Positions 10,511-21,452 of a DNA stretch of 64,000 bases are shown in pieces. Position 1 is the first letter of the stretch; every line of letters begins with the position of its first letter. Both the position numbers and the translations under genes were made by a program. Origin of the DNA: Amorphophallus konjac (lineage: Eukaryota > Streptophyta > Magnoliopsida > Alismatales > Araceae); assembly GCA_022559845.1 (NCBI GenBank), contig CM040127.1:31396708-31460707 (forward strand). Reading direction: 5' to 3'. The notes beneath the pieces were generated by a model. It saw nothing but the letters and a program-made list of their open reading frames with translations. It searched no databases and was not told the DNA's origin.

Positions 10511-11394
10511 GTCCCGAGAACGGGCCTGCGGGAACAAATCCAAAAACACGTTCCACGGCCCGATCATCCACGGATGAGGGGGAAAACAAGGGGGAAACTC
10601 CCCTATAGCCCCTAGCATGCATCTACGCCCTCGAATCGGTCTGAAACGCGACGAGACGGTAGATCGGCACACACCCCCCAAAACATGGATTTTGCCCTAC
10701 CCAGCTTAAAAACGTCCCTCTCGACCTCTCCTCGGCTTACAAATCACGGGGGACGACAGGATGAGCATGGGGATCCGTCTCCCTACCTCAATGGAGCTAA
10801 AGCTCTGCCGAATCGCCGCCGATCGCAAGAAAACGCTTGAAAACCCTCGTTCTTCCACGCTTCCCACGAGCTCCGCACACCTCCACGATCACCACGCCAC
10901 CACCGTCGTCGTCGCGTCGTCACCTTGCCGCCATCTCCAGTCGGGGAGAGGGTCGCCGCCGCGTCCACGGTAGAGGGGGAAAGGAGGGGGCCGGTCGCTC
11001 ACGGGAGGAAGAAGGAGGAAGAAAGAATAAGAAAGAGAAAGGAGAAGGAAAAAGGAAACAGAAATGGGATTATATAGAAAATCCTAATTTTTTGAAAAAT
11101 ACGAAAAATAGAAAAATATACCGCCACGATCGTTGGAACGTGCTGATCGTTGTGGTACCATTCCTGAGTAGGTGAACGACCCGGTTCACCCGCTACGGGG
11201 TTCCGTAGGTCATGTCATGGAGAAATACGGAAAACCGCGGTACACGTTCAGGGACCTCCGAAACTGATCCGAATCGCACGGATCCGAACATGAAAGATGT
11301 CCGAAACATAATTTCTGACACAACGGAGTCGGACTCTCCGAGAAAATAGATTCGGGACCCGAAAAGAAGGATCCAAAAGGGCCGGGATATTACA

Positions 11395-12420
11395 GATTTA
11401 GTCACAAACAACCAAGAAACAATGAAAATAAGCATTACTACATAATATAGCATGATGATAAAATTGTTAATCTGAAATATACAAAGTGAGATAGAAGCGT
11501 CTCAAAGAGACTCCCCTCAGAGAAGATATCTCCCCCACTAGAACGGTGCGATGGGTATGGCAGTCTTCTCTCAGGATACGACTATCAACACGAGGTTATC
11601 AAGCGCACTCTCAAGAACCTCGTAACCATGTTAATAAAGAAACCTAAATCTCTTTAAAAGAAAAAGTTCAAAGGTTGAATAACATGCACCGAACACCGTA
11701 GAAAGAAGGCTGCTAGAGAGTGTGCGCAATGTCAATCGAGTAGGAAGATGATGCTCCAACGCCCACACAGTAAGCGACGAGAAAGACGACAGCGGTGAGC
11801 GGTGGCAGTGACGGAGGGAGACGAGAGAGGGAGAACCCACACGCGAGCGATTCCTCTGGGAAGTAAAACACAGCACAGACAGGATAACCCGTGATTAGGA
11901 AAATGCTAATCACCCCTTTTGTGCCCACGCCTGCGACGGTTCGCCTCCAAACTGCTAGTTTAGAGACCATTCTTTCTCTCCAAGAAAGGGTAAAACAGCA
12001 AAAAGAAATCTAAAAAGGTGTCGAGGCAAGCCGGCTGGACCCGCACCTCACACACGCGCGCCCGCCCAGCCCCGCCCGGCCCGGCGCGTGCGTGCGTGTG
12101 ATACGTCCTAGCTTACCTCCACTATTGTCTATAAGACATAGTCCAGAGGGCCCTAAGAACTATAAGGTCCCCTCACGTCTTTGTATTTTCTAATACGGGA
12201 TTAAAGTCCCCATTCAAAACACAACACTTGAAGTAGCACCTTTTAGAAAACCTTTGAGTTTCCCTTTCTTAAATGTGCTCCCAACCTTCTTCAACCCAAC
12301 ACATAGATGCATGCTCCCCTTTAGACACAATCGTTTGTCACTTAAACAAGTGAGCAACTTGAATATTGGACATGTTTATCATGACTTCCAAAGTGACTAA
12401 GGCGGTGGCCCACTATTTTA
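11395..12420 (-). repeat. Probable LTR-retroelement remnant (copia-like LTR?), minus strand
   Basis: No protein is encoded. On the minus strand the order of AT-rich U3-like sequence, a TATA-like stretch near 12150, a GC-rich CpG run (12040-12100, gcgcgcccgcccag-type) and a leader with pyrimidine-rich text ending near 11500 resembles a plant LTR. Ends and TSD were not found, so the assignment is inference. Open frames at 11631-11970 on the minus strand have no recognisable features. Confidence 0.3.
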
Positions 12421-12948
12421 TTGCTTTAGGTTATAAGACTAGGTGTATAGACAAAACATAGCTTATATAACTAAGTGCATTTCAATATAACTACTACTAT
12501 ACATTTTTTTACGTATAAGTTCTATGTTAGTTAATAAAAAAATAATGCTTACACATCTTCAATATACACTTATAATTAAAAAATAAAAGTAGAATAAAAG
12601 ACAAATAATAACAAAGTAATAATGATAAAATAAAAAAACAAATATATGTCAGTCAATATGAAAAAATTAATCTAAAATTATTATTAAAATACTTATGCTC
12701 TATATTAGAAGGAAATATAAGTATGACACATTTCTAGATAAATTCTAAACACAGTAACATAGTTGCGGAGGGAGAAATTCGTCAGGTTCATTATAACATA
12801 TATCATCTACCAGTCCACTGTTTGTGACGTTGCCTACATTGCCACATTCAGGGTTGGTCCAGCATCTAGGCACATGCACCGCGCACATTCATTTCTCATG
12901 TTCCTTGCGACACTTATTTAGGTAGTCATTACCACAATAATGGTGAAA
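12421..12948. other. AT-rich stretch, nothing recognised
   Basis: Long A/T runs, no supported gene, RNA or repeat boundary. The last bases (12949-12953) are the target-site copy of the TRIM array. Confidence 0.5.
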
Positions 12949-12953
12949 GTTAT
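12949..12953. other. Target-site duplication GTTAT (left of TRIM array)
   Basis: GTTAT directly before TGTAGAGGCC; the same five bases follow the last LTR at 14671-14675. Confidence 0.88.
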
Positions 12954-14670
12954 TGTAGAGGCCTAAGAAGGGGGCTCAAAAGATCCCATATTGGAAACTA
13001 CATAGATGGGCATGTGCTTATAAGCAAGACCCAAGTCTTCTCCTTTGAGGGCCCTTTTATCAGCAAAAAAAGGACAAACCCCTAGCCGCCCCCGGACGTA
13101 GCGGGGATAATATCTCAAAGGAGACACCCCAAATTTGTACGTCTTCATGGGCGCCGTCTGTGGGAACCCCAACCCAATAAGCACAAAGGTCACCTTTGTT
13201 GGGGGGGCTAGTGTAGAGGCCTAAGAAGGGGGCTCAAAAGATCCCATATTGGAAAATACAAAGATGGGCATGTGCTTATAAGCAAGACCCAAGTCTTCTC
13301 CTTTGAGGGCCCATTTACTAACAAAAAGGATAAAACCCTAGCCGCCCCTTCGGCGTGGCGGGGACAATACCTCAAGGGAGACACTCCAAATTTGTACGTC
13401 TTCATTGGCGTCATATGTGGGAACCCCGGCCCAATAGAGGGCCCTTTTACCAGTAAAAATGACAAAACCCTAACCGCCCCTTCGGGCGTAGCGGGGACAA
13501 TACCTCAAAGGAGACACCCCAATTTTGTACGTCTTCATTGGCGCCGTCTGTGGGAATCCCGGCCCAATAAACACAAAACCCACCTTTGCTGGGAGACTAG
13601 TGTAGAGGCCTAAGAAGGGGGCTCAAAAGATCGTATTTTGGAAAATACAAAGATGTGCATGTGCTTATAAGTAAAACCCAAGTCTTCTCCTTTGAGTGCC
13701 CTTTTATCAGTAAAAAATGACAAAACCCTAGCCGCCCCTTCGGCGTGGCAGGGACAATACCTCAAGGGAGACACCCCAAATTTGTACGTTTTCATTGGCG
13801 CCATTTGTGGAAAACCCCGGCCCAGTAAGAACAAAGCCCACCTTTACTGGGGGGGCTAGTGTAGAGGCCTAAGAAGGGAGCTCAAAAGATCCCATATTAG
13901 AAACTATAAAGATGGGCATGCGCTTATAAGCAAGACCTAAGTGTTCTCCTTTGAGGGCCCTTTTACCAGTAAAAAATGACAAAATCCTAGCCGCCCCTTC
14001 AGCGTGGCAAGGACAATACCTCAAGGAAGACACCCCAAATTTGTACGCCTTCATTGGCGCCGTCTGTGGAAAACCCCGGCCCAATAAGCACAAAGTCCAC
14101 CTTTGCTGGGGGGGCTAGTGTAGAGGCCTAAGAAGGGGGCTCAAAAGATCCCATATTGGAAACTACAAAGATGGGCATGCGCTTATAAGCAAGACCCAAG
14201 TCTTCTCCTTTGAGGGCCCTTTTACCAGCCAAAAAGGACAAAATCATAGCTGCCCCTTCGGTGTGGCGGGGACAATACCTCAAGGGAGACACCCCAAATT
14301 TGTACATCTTCATTTGCCCTTTTACCAGTAAAAAAAGGACAAAACCATAGCCGCCCCTCGGGCGTAGCGGGGACAATACCTCAAAGGAGACACCCCAATT
14401 TTGTACATCTTCATTGGCGCCGTCTGTGGGAACCCCGACCCAATAAACACAAAACCCACCTTTGCTGGGGGGCTAGTGTAGAGGCCTAAGAAGGGGGCTC
14501 AAAAGATCCCATATTGAAAACTACAAAGATGGGCATGTGCTTATAAGCAAAACTCAAGTCTTCTCCTTTGAGGGCCCTTTTACGAGTAAAAAAAGGACAA
14601 AACTCTAGTCGCCCCCGAGCATAGTGGGGACAATACCTCGAAGGAGACACCCCAAATTTATACGTCTTTA
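12954..14670 (+). mobile_element. Tandem TRIM retroelement: six full LTRs in a head-to-tail array
   Basis: A unit of about 259 bases repeats. Each unit is an LTR of about 193 bases (TGTAGAGGCC ... CGTCTTCA) plus an internal region of about 64 bases. The internal region starts with a primer binding site, TTGGCGCCGTCTGTGGGAA, and ends with a purine tract (CTGGGGGGGCTAG) directly before the next TG. LTRs: 12954-13147, 13212-13404, 13601-13794, 13860-14053, 14119-14312, 14477-14670. Partial LTR copies at about 13437-13537 and 14315-14413 come from out-of-register recombination. The last LTR ends TTTA instead of TTCA. One TSD pair surrounds the whole array, so it is one insertion later multimerised, or inserted as a multimer. 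It encodes no protein, as expected of a terminal-repeat retrotransposon in miniature that relies on enzymes of other elements. Confidence 0.9.
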
Positions 14671-14675
14671 GTTAT
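14671..14675. other. Target-site duplication GTTAT (right of TRIM array)
   Basis: Second copy of GTTAT after the last TRIM LTR. Confidence 0.88.
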
Positions 14676-15110
14676 CATAAGAAATGAATAAGTGTCGGGT
14701 CATCACCCACGTCTCCAGTTACCTCCCAGCAACTCCACCCCTACACCTACGAGGGAGTGGGAGAATGGGTAAATGACGACCCACGATCAAGCAACTCGTT
14801 ACTCCACTGCCACGTCTCCGCTAAATCATAAAACAATGGAGACAAATGAGTTCAAAGTAAACCTTATAAGGCCTTAGATATACAATCTAAGAGATAGGGG
14901 ACAATCTACTCACAAATACCACCAACATTACTCTACACACTATTGAATCTCCATTCTCTTCGTCCGAGATATTAATTTCCTTCATCCGAGCACTCCTCTT
15001 CACACTTCAAGCACTCTATTATCTTGTTAGAGCACTTTTCTGATTTAAGTATCAGAGAGTTGTCCCCTGAGATATCTCACGTAACTCATTTTTACATGTT
15101 ATTTCACTAG
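14676..15110 (+). repeat. Possible LTR fragment of a Tat-type element
   Basis: A TATA-like cttataagg near 14861-14869 is followed by pyrimidine-rich leader text and the phrase aagtatcagagagttgtccc near 15047. That phrase resembles the R/U5 wording of Tat LTRs. No TG/CA ends with TSD were found. This is inference from memory of family wording. Confidence 0.28.
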
Positions 15111-15954
15111 TTGGAGATTTTCTCATGCCAATTTATTTATCTCACATTAAAGAAATCATATATTATATTAAAAAATTATAAAAATATAATACGAGATACC
15201 ATATTAATGTCGCTACAATAGTAATTTCATAATTGTTTACATATCAATGATCAAAATAAGTCACAAAACGACGATAACTTCAAAAAGTACACAACGCAAA
15301 TAAGACATCATGTCCTTAATAGGATGGAAGAAGAACCTATAATGAAAAGAATCCTAAAGAAAGGAGAAAGGGAAATGAAAACCCTATATTCTTTTTCGTA
15401 ATATTGACATATCATTTGTCAATTCTTCAAATTTATCTCTAAATTTTTACCCCAAGACTAAAATATACCCTAAAACAAGACGCGGATGTCATAAGTGGGC
15501 CCAAAGTAAATTCTGTATCAAGAAAATAAGTGAGTATCTTAATGGGCTACTCACCTTGGCACTTAGTCGTCATGGGCACCGTGCAGCCCTTCGTCGCCTA
15601 GGCGACGTATTTAAAATAGTGATTTTGAGTATAATTCTTGATATCATATTGAAATTTAAGTGGGTCTAAAGAGGTTGCTGATTTATTTGATTTTAAACCC
15701 AAATTCATAGACATCGAAGGTATCTTGATCTAAGGTGAACTAATGAGTCGCTTATTAGGTAAATCGGTATACAATTAAAAGAGTAATATTGACCGTACAT
15801 CATAGTGTACAATTATTGACAGTCATGACAGTCTACTTCAACCATCTTATAGTGTACATATGAATCGATCAAATTATAGATTGAGTTTGTAAGACGATTA
15901 AACACGATTGTACTTCATGGCGTTTTAAGTAAAAATTCCTCCAATTCAACACTA
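15111..15954. other. AT-rich intergenic stretch upstream of the RING gene
   Basis: No gene or repeat boundary seen. A short palindrome gtcgcctaggcgac at about 15593-15606 resembles subterminal text of the MITE at 18751-19265 but stands alone. The 3' part presumably holds the promoter of the PRT1-like gene; no clear TATA box was chosen. Confidence 0.4.
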
Positions 15955-16191
15955 TTGGATCCTACCCACTTCGACGGCCTCGGCCCAAGTCCGGCTTGTG
16001 ACGAACCAGCTGCCAGGGCTGCTGGACCGGCGGCTCGCCCGGCCTCGTTGCGCTTCCGGTTCGCGGACACGCACCCCTCCGAGTCACCGCCACCTACAAG
16101 AGCCCCATTTCGCCGCCGTTCGCAAAAACGCGATAGGCGGACCCCCAAGGATTCCATTGGCACCGCCGAACGAGGGGGGCCGGCGGTCGCC

Positions 16192-19100
16192 ATGGACGGG
16201 AGCGAAACCAGAGACCATTCTGCAGCTGCGCCGCCGCCGACGCCGGCGGCCGACGTGGCCGAGCCCTCATCGCGCAGAGGCCCCGAACTGGAGGAGCCGT
16301 CCTTCCCGCCCTCTCCCATCGAGTGTTTCGAGTGCTGCATTTGCTTGTGAGATCCGGATCCTCCCATATCAACCTATTCGCCATTTCTTTGGTTGCATCT
16401 GTTCGAATTCTCTATCTTGGGAGTAGGACCGTTCTGTTTGTCTTGACCTTTTCTATGAAGAATGTTTTAATTCGTTCCCTTCTTTTCGAATCCATTTTAT
16501 GTGGTTTGCTTCATTGTTAGAGCGAATTCTGCATTGCCTTGTTAATTGAGAGTCCGAGCATTCTGCTCCTGCGTTCTTCTTTGGTTGACAAAGAGTCGGC
16601 GCTTAGAGGTTTATCGAAAGTTAATTGATATATTCGGATAACGGTTGTCAGTGTTTAAGTGATATGAAAATGAAAACGAAGCCAGAATGCAAATTAGGAA
16701 CACATATGAAAGTTACATGATTTGTGGTAAGCAAATTGAATGAAGAAAGAAATTATACGATTTGCTTGAGAGGATTTGATGCGTTAATTCTGAAGCAGCT
16801 TTGTCCAAGGTGGCAAACGGACATATACTTTTTAGGCCCACAAATGCAGCATCAGCAAGGTATGTTAATTGTGTTGCCGTAAAGCCACTGATTAAGCACT
16901 GGCTTTCCAATATGCAATCTCGCAAAATGTTCAACCAGAAGGCAATGTGGTCTAGATTTGCCTGGTTGGGCATGATCAGGCTTTGAGAGTTGGTCTCTGT
17001 TTTTTGGCTCTCGGTCGTTTTCTTTTAGTATGTATGGGCATACAGTAGGCTAGTTTTTCTGTGACTTTGTGATTCGCATCTGATGGCCTACTTCACCCCA
17101 TAAGTGATGGGAAGGCAGTCATCATACAACCTATGTCTTATATTTATGTGGTTAGGTAGTGCTTCCCCTTGTTGCTCATTTTTTCATGCTCTAGCACAAC
17201 TTGTGATCCGTGCTAACCAAAGAAAGTAATGATAAATGCGAAATGACGGATCATTAACCGAAGAAAATATGATTTTTATTGGCTTTACCATCTGACGGTA
17301 ACCAAAGAGTGCGAGATGTCATACGTAATCCTACTTGTTAGAACCATAAGCCAAAGTTACACTAACTTCATTGCGGATAACTATGGAGTAGACATTCTCT
17401 GAATACCAATACATTATCACCCGTTTCCACTTTTTTGTTGACATAAAACCTTTTTGATTCACTAAGGCCCACCAATACATGGAATGCAGAAATCCGCTGA
17501 TCCCGATCCAGATCAACCAATTCAGATCGGAATCTAGAGGGGCAGATCTGATTCTGGCCCCTAACCCAATCCCAATTTGAAATTTTAAAAGAATAAGCAA
17601 CAATTAAAAAATGATTGACTCTGTATGAATTGGACCAAAGTCGGCTGATTCTTTCATGCATCGGCCGATCCTAACCTATTAGTGTTTGATTGAAAGTAGG
17701 GCTGTCACTGGTCCCGGCCGACCTGATTTCGGGCCGGGCCAACAAGCCCTTTTTGGCATGCGGGCCCTTTGTCGGCCCTAAAAACTTGGCCTGACTAGGC
17801 TCGTGGACTGGGCTCGGACTTTGAGTTCGGCCCGTAGGTCCTTAGTCAGGCTTAAAAGCCCTGCCCGACTAGGCTCGTGGGCCGGGCTCAAGCTTTGAGT
17901 TCGGCCCGTGGGATGGCCCAGCCCGTTGTTTTTTTCTTCATTCAAAAATTTTATTTTATATAACTAAAATTATAAATATCTTATTATATCTAATTAGTTA
18001 AAAATATCTTATTTTATTTAACTTTAAAATTAAAAACTTTTTTTTCTAAACAAATTAACATTTAAAACTCTAATTAATTTAGTGAGATTGTAAATTTTAT
18101 ATTTTTATATGTATTTTTATCATTTTTTTTCATTTAATTTGTCGGGTCGGGCCTTTCTAGTTCGGGCCATTCCGGGCCAAAGTCGGGCCCGTGAAAAAGA
18201 ATTTAGTGAGATTGTAAGTTTTACATTCTTATATGTATTTTATTAATTTAATTTGTCGGGTTGGGCCGATCTGATTCGGGCCATTATGGGCCGAAGTTGG
18301 GACTGTGAAAAAGTCTAGTTGGGCTCGGGCTTAGAGTTAATAAGTCGGGCTCGAGCCAGGCCGACCTAAGTCCGACTCAAGCCCGGCCTATTGTCAGCCC
18401 TAATTGAAAGAGATAAAAATATATTTACATTATTTATATGTGTACATGCCTTTTTGTTTATAAATATACTTTATTTTTTATTTAAAATTATTTTTAATTA
18501 TGTAATATACCTTTTTTAGACCTTCTTTTGTGGATTGGATTGGTTCTCTTGGATCGGATCGGTTGATCCGATCTGGATCTGGCATGCTCAGTCCACATGC
18601 CCAATCCGGTACCATATTCCTTGCACCAATATAATCAGATATCCCTCCATTGCTTGATCTTATATATCCCTTCATTCTTTCTTGGTTCTAGGTTTTAACA
18701 ATTGGGTGGAGAACTGGTGGAAGGGCCTTAGTATCTTCTCTTGTCTGATTCATAGTTGCCTAGGCGGTTGCCTAGGCAACCAGGCGCCCATATGGGGTCA
18801 AGATGTCAACCCGCCTTTCTACCCCCTCCCCCCCCAAAAGGCGAGCAAGACGCCCCCCTAGGCGACCAGGCGCGCCAAGGTGCCCTGCTTGGATGCCTTA
18901 GGCTATCTGGCCTGGGCATAGTCTATAATAGCCCCCCAAAATTTCTTGGATCGAGGGACTCCGCGTTACAAGGCGGGGGTTCATAGGTAGATCGGGCTCT
19001 ACACACTCTTCCAACACCCTTCTCTATATGTGTGTGCCTCTCTCTACCCCCTTTCTCCTCTCTCAATCTCTCTTAATTTTTAATATTAAAATATATAAAA

Positions 19101-20678
19101 TTTTCATGTATCTTATTCATGATTTGTATATTGGGGATATATATTTTGGGTTTTTAAATATGTGTCAATGTGTCTCTTAGGCAACGCCTAAGCGGACGCC
19201 TTATCGCCTAAGTCCTTAGGCTCCCAATGAACGCCTTGGGTCGCGTTGTCGCCTTGACAACTATGGTCTGATTATATGCAATGTGGACAAACAAAATAAA
19301 TAGAAGAAAAAGTTGGGAACTGGGGAAGGAGTGTCACAGCAAAAGATAATGAGGTCAGAATTTAGAAAGATATTGCACAACTGAATGTGTAGTGGGGAAG
19401 ACAGCTGTGTCTGTTTCATGTTCTTAGTAGAATGGGATTCAATGATAGGTGGATTGGGTGGATTCGGGCATGTATATAGTCAGCTAGATTTGCTGTCCTC
19501 ATGAATAGGGAACCATCACCTTATTTTCAAAGAGGCAGAGGACTAAGGCAAGGCGACCCCATGTCTCCTCTTCCGTTTGTTCTGGTGGCACAGATCCTCA
19601 TGTAATCCAACATGTCATTGGGGGTTGTAGTATGTGAGGAGGTGTGATAATGTTTATCGAGCTTTCAAATTGTGGACAATATGCTTCAATGAGGTGCAAT
19701 AAACTTATGAGAAGATGACATGTGGCATCAACAGAAAGATCTACAAACACCTTAACAATGCCTTACAAGGTTAGCCCAATGAATAAGGGCCCAAAACATA
19801 GCAAACTTGTAGCCATTAGGTTTGAGTTCATGTAATTTAATAAAGCTTTTGACAAATGTTGAAAAATCAATGTGTTTTTGAAAACTAAAATGCAATAGGA
19901 TATGGTTTCTAATATTCAACCATTCATGTCTTCAACACACAGTAGCAGATCTGAAAATTCATAAACTGGAAAATAAAATAAATGAAAGTGCTGAGACTTT
20001 TTTCTGTTCTTCAATCTTTTGACATAACTCAGTGTTCTTTTAATCTTCGTCTTACTCATTGATGCTTTTGATTTTTTATTTTGCCCTGTATCTCCAACTT
20101 GGTTTTCCCCTTTGGTTTTGAGAAAACTGTGAACCTCCTTGTTCCTCATTACATGGAAGGTTTATTGATCTTTGAAGATTTTAACACAAGATATTTTATA
20201 ATCTACTTTCAAGAAAAAAACACAAGATCTTTCATATTGATATTATTCTGCTCAACTGCTTAGCAATGATGCCAACAATTTTCTCTAAGTTTTATTTTGT
20301 GGAGTTTTAGTTTTTTTGTGGTACGTCTGGAGGCCTATTTCATCGTCTAAAGTATTTAAACTAGTGAACTACATGTTTGATGTTTCAGGGACCTCATCTA
20401 CAAACCAATTGTTCTTGGTAAGGGCACCTTTAATTTGAAAAATGACATGAGTCAATTCTTTTGAATAATTCAGACAGTGATGCATTTTTATCACACAGCT
20501 TGTGGCCACATTTCATGCTTTTGGTGTGTCCATAGAGCTATGGATGGTGTCATGCACTCCCATTGTCCTATGTGTAGGCAGCCATACAAATATTTTCCTG
20601 CTATCTGCCAGTTACTTCATAATCTGCTCCAGAAAATAGATCCTGCAGCTTACAAGAAGAGAGAAAAGGAAGTGCTTG
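16192..20678 (+). CDS. PRT1-like: PRT1-like RING-finger E3 ubiquitin ligase, first three exons
   Basis: Proposed exons: 16192-16346, 20389-20417 and 20499-20678, with GT donors (GTGAGA, GTAAGG, GTGAGC) and AG acceptors that keep one frame. The joined product is about 121 residues. A Pro/Ala/Ser-rich N-terminus is followed by a complete C3HC4 RING (CCIC, CGH, CFWC, CPMC) inside wording typical of the first RING of PRT1, the plant ubiquitin ligase of the N-degron pathway: LDLIYKPIVLACGHISCFWC, then a Lys/Arg-rich helix ending KKREKEVL. The ATG at 16192 has a good context (gccATGG); an in-frame ATG at 15955 would add 79 residues. The second RING and ZZ finger expected of PRT1 are not in the window, so this is either the 5' part of a gene with a giant intron or a truncated copy. 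All RING ligands are intact. Confidence 0.75.
17689..17696. other. 8-bp TSD ATTGAAAG (left); partner at 18403-18410
   Basis: ATTGAAAG on both sides of the 706-base element; 8 bp is the hAT-family length. Confidence 0.92.
17697..18402. mobile_element. Non-autonomous hAT element (706 bp), TIR TAGGGCTG
   Basis: Begins TAGGGCTGTCACTGG; the reverse complement of its end reads TAGGGCTGACAATAGG. Subterminal regions are rich in CGGGCC(GGGCC) motifs and the middle is AT-rich, with two related blocks around 18080 and 18200 (agtgagattgtaa(a/g)tttta). Perfect 8-bp TSDs. No protein is encoded, so it depends on a transposase elsewhere. Confidence 0.92.
18743..18750. other. 8-bp TSD GTCTGATT (left); partner at 19266-19273
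   Basis: GTCTGATT on both sides of the 515-base element. Confidence 0.92.
18751..19265. mobile_element. Non-autonomous hAT element (515 bp), TIR CATAGTTG
   Basis: Starts CATAGTTGCCTAGGCGG; the reverse complement of its end is CATAGTTGTCAAGGCG. Subterminal CCTAGGCG motifs occur on both sides. Perfect 8-bp TSDs. The outermost bases resemble the ends of the two large hAT elements in this window (CATAGTTGGCA, CAAGGTTGACA, CATGGTTGACA). Confidence 0.92.
19417..19608 (+). pseudogene. LINE reverse transcriptase fragment
   Basis: A short frame reads GFNDRWIGWI, a stop, then GRGLRQGDPMSPLPFVLVAQ, the RT block of plant L1-type LINEs. Only about 60 codons are recognisable; both ends are lost. It is on the plus strand, the opposite orientation of the LINE at 21453-23466, which has the same block. 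Confidence 0.85.
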
Positions 20679-20842
20679 GTGAGCTCTTAACGTTCAAATT
20701 GTAACAATTTTCCAACTGTTCTTGAATGTTGAGTTCTATTCGTAAATTATTGAGATAGGGCTTGTTGTGTGAAATTCATCATTTGTCTGTACGTGGTATC
20801 ATATAAGCAACTAAATATCCATGCTTATTTCATTCTAGCCAG

Positions 20843-20898
20843 GCTTCCTTGATGATCCGAATAGCCATCCTCTTATCGTTGTTAATTTCGATCTGTCA
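20843..20898 (+). CDS. Candidate fourth exon of the PRT1-like gene
   Basis: A TTCTAGCCAG acceptor and a GTAAGT donor enclose 56 bases. The phase matches exon 3 and gives GFLDDPNSHPLIVVNFDLS. The splice signals and open phase are seen; homology to PRT1 was not recognised, so it may be chance. Confidence 0.3.
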
Positions 20899-21452
20899 GT
20901 AAGTATGTAAAAGATCAGCTTTGGCATGGATCTAAGGTGATATGGGTTTGGTATGGTCCAAGGTTATATGCGTTATTTTTTATTTTTAAAAAACTGTAGG
21001 ATCTATAAGCTTCAGATGCTGATAGGTAACTTGCTTATCCAGTTACGTTACCTTATCCAAATTTGAAGAAATCATTTACCATGAATTTTAGTCTTGTATG
21101 AATCCCACAAGATTCTTGTTCTTTGCTTGCTTCTCATTGTGGAGATCGAGGCCTGTTGAAGCAGCCTAATTCCTGGCTTGCCGGACTTTTATTTCAGAGG
21201 TTTGGATAATGGCCCCAATATAACCGGCTCTCTCTTGAGTCATGACTTGAATTGAGAGAGTGAATGGGGCTAGGCTTCTTTCCTCCCCTGCTTGATTGCA
21301 AAGAGGTTCTATGCTGCTACCTCTAGAGTTGCCACTGCCCCTACGCTGCCTTGAAGGAGATTGGTGCTGCTTTGCCGCACGGATCTGCAGCTGATATATT
21401 CCCAGCTCCACCTGTTGTGTCGCTTTTCCCCATTGTGTTCAACTATCCTTTT
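20899..21452. other. Stretch downstream of the RING exons, nothing recognised
   Basis: No convincing further PRT1 exon (no second RING or ZZ pattern) and no repeat boundary was found. The LINE 3' end begins at 21453. Confidence 0.45.

Larger units (their letters stand above)
1..11394 (-). mobile_element. Tekay/Del-like Ty3/gypsy chromovirus, left LTR cut by the window edge
   Basis: An LTR retrotransposon lying on the minus strand: left (3') LTR end at 1-877, polypurine tract at 878-890, gag-pol at 947-7985, primer binding site at 8135-8146 and right (5') LTR at 8149-11394. The domain order gag, zinc knuckle, protease, RT, RNase H, integrase, chromodomain-like tail is that of chromoviruses, and the C-terminal wording fits the Tekay/Del lineage. 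The two LTRs match from about base 1 / 10519 onward with one net base of length difference and scattered, mostly transition, differences, so the insertion is not recent. The 5 bases after the right LTR are gattt; the left target copy is outside the window. The element carries a nested solo LTR. Confidence 0.93.
8149..11394 (-). repeat. Right (5') LTR of the Tekay-like element
   Basis: 3246 bases from TGTAACGACC to GGGATATTACA. A TATA box on the minus strand (CTATAAATAGG at 9295-9306) with a following leader of about 150 bases marks a possible transcription start. The promoter part is flanked by a long inverted repeat (9044-9150 and 9775-9878), and the distal part (10090-10510) is an array of GGCGGTCC palindromes. 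No protein-coding gene is supported inside. Confidence 0.9.
16347..20388 (+). other. Intron 1 of the PRT1-like gene (4.0 kb)
   Basis: GTGAGA donor and TTTCAG acceptor. It contains two hAT-type MITEs (17697-18402, 18751-19265) and a LINE fragment (19417-19608). The remaining sequence (16347-17696, 18403-18750, 19609-20388) is AT-rich with nothing recognised; 17500-17660 and 18520-18610 share GATCGG-rich text that may be a further old repeat. Confidence 0.65.

Noticed and set aside
12040..12100. CpG island of a host gene
   Set aside because: A 60-base GC run without exon-like sequence on either side.
12950..14670. Simple centromeric-type satellite
   Set aside because: Unit borders are TG/CA LTR ends with a primer site and purine tract between them, and a single 5-bp TSD encloses the array.
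15593..15606. Second copy of the 18751-type hAT element
   Set aside because: Only a short gtcgcctaggcgac palindrome, no TIR pair or TSD.
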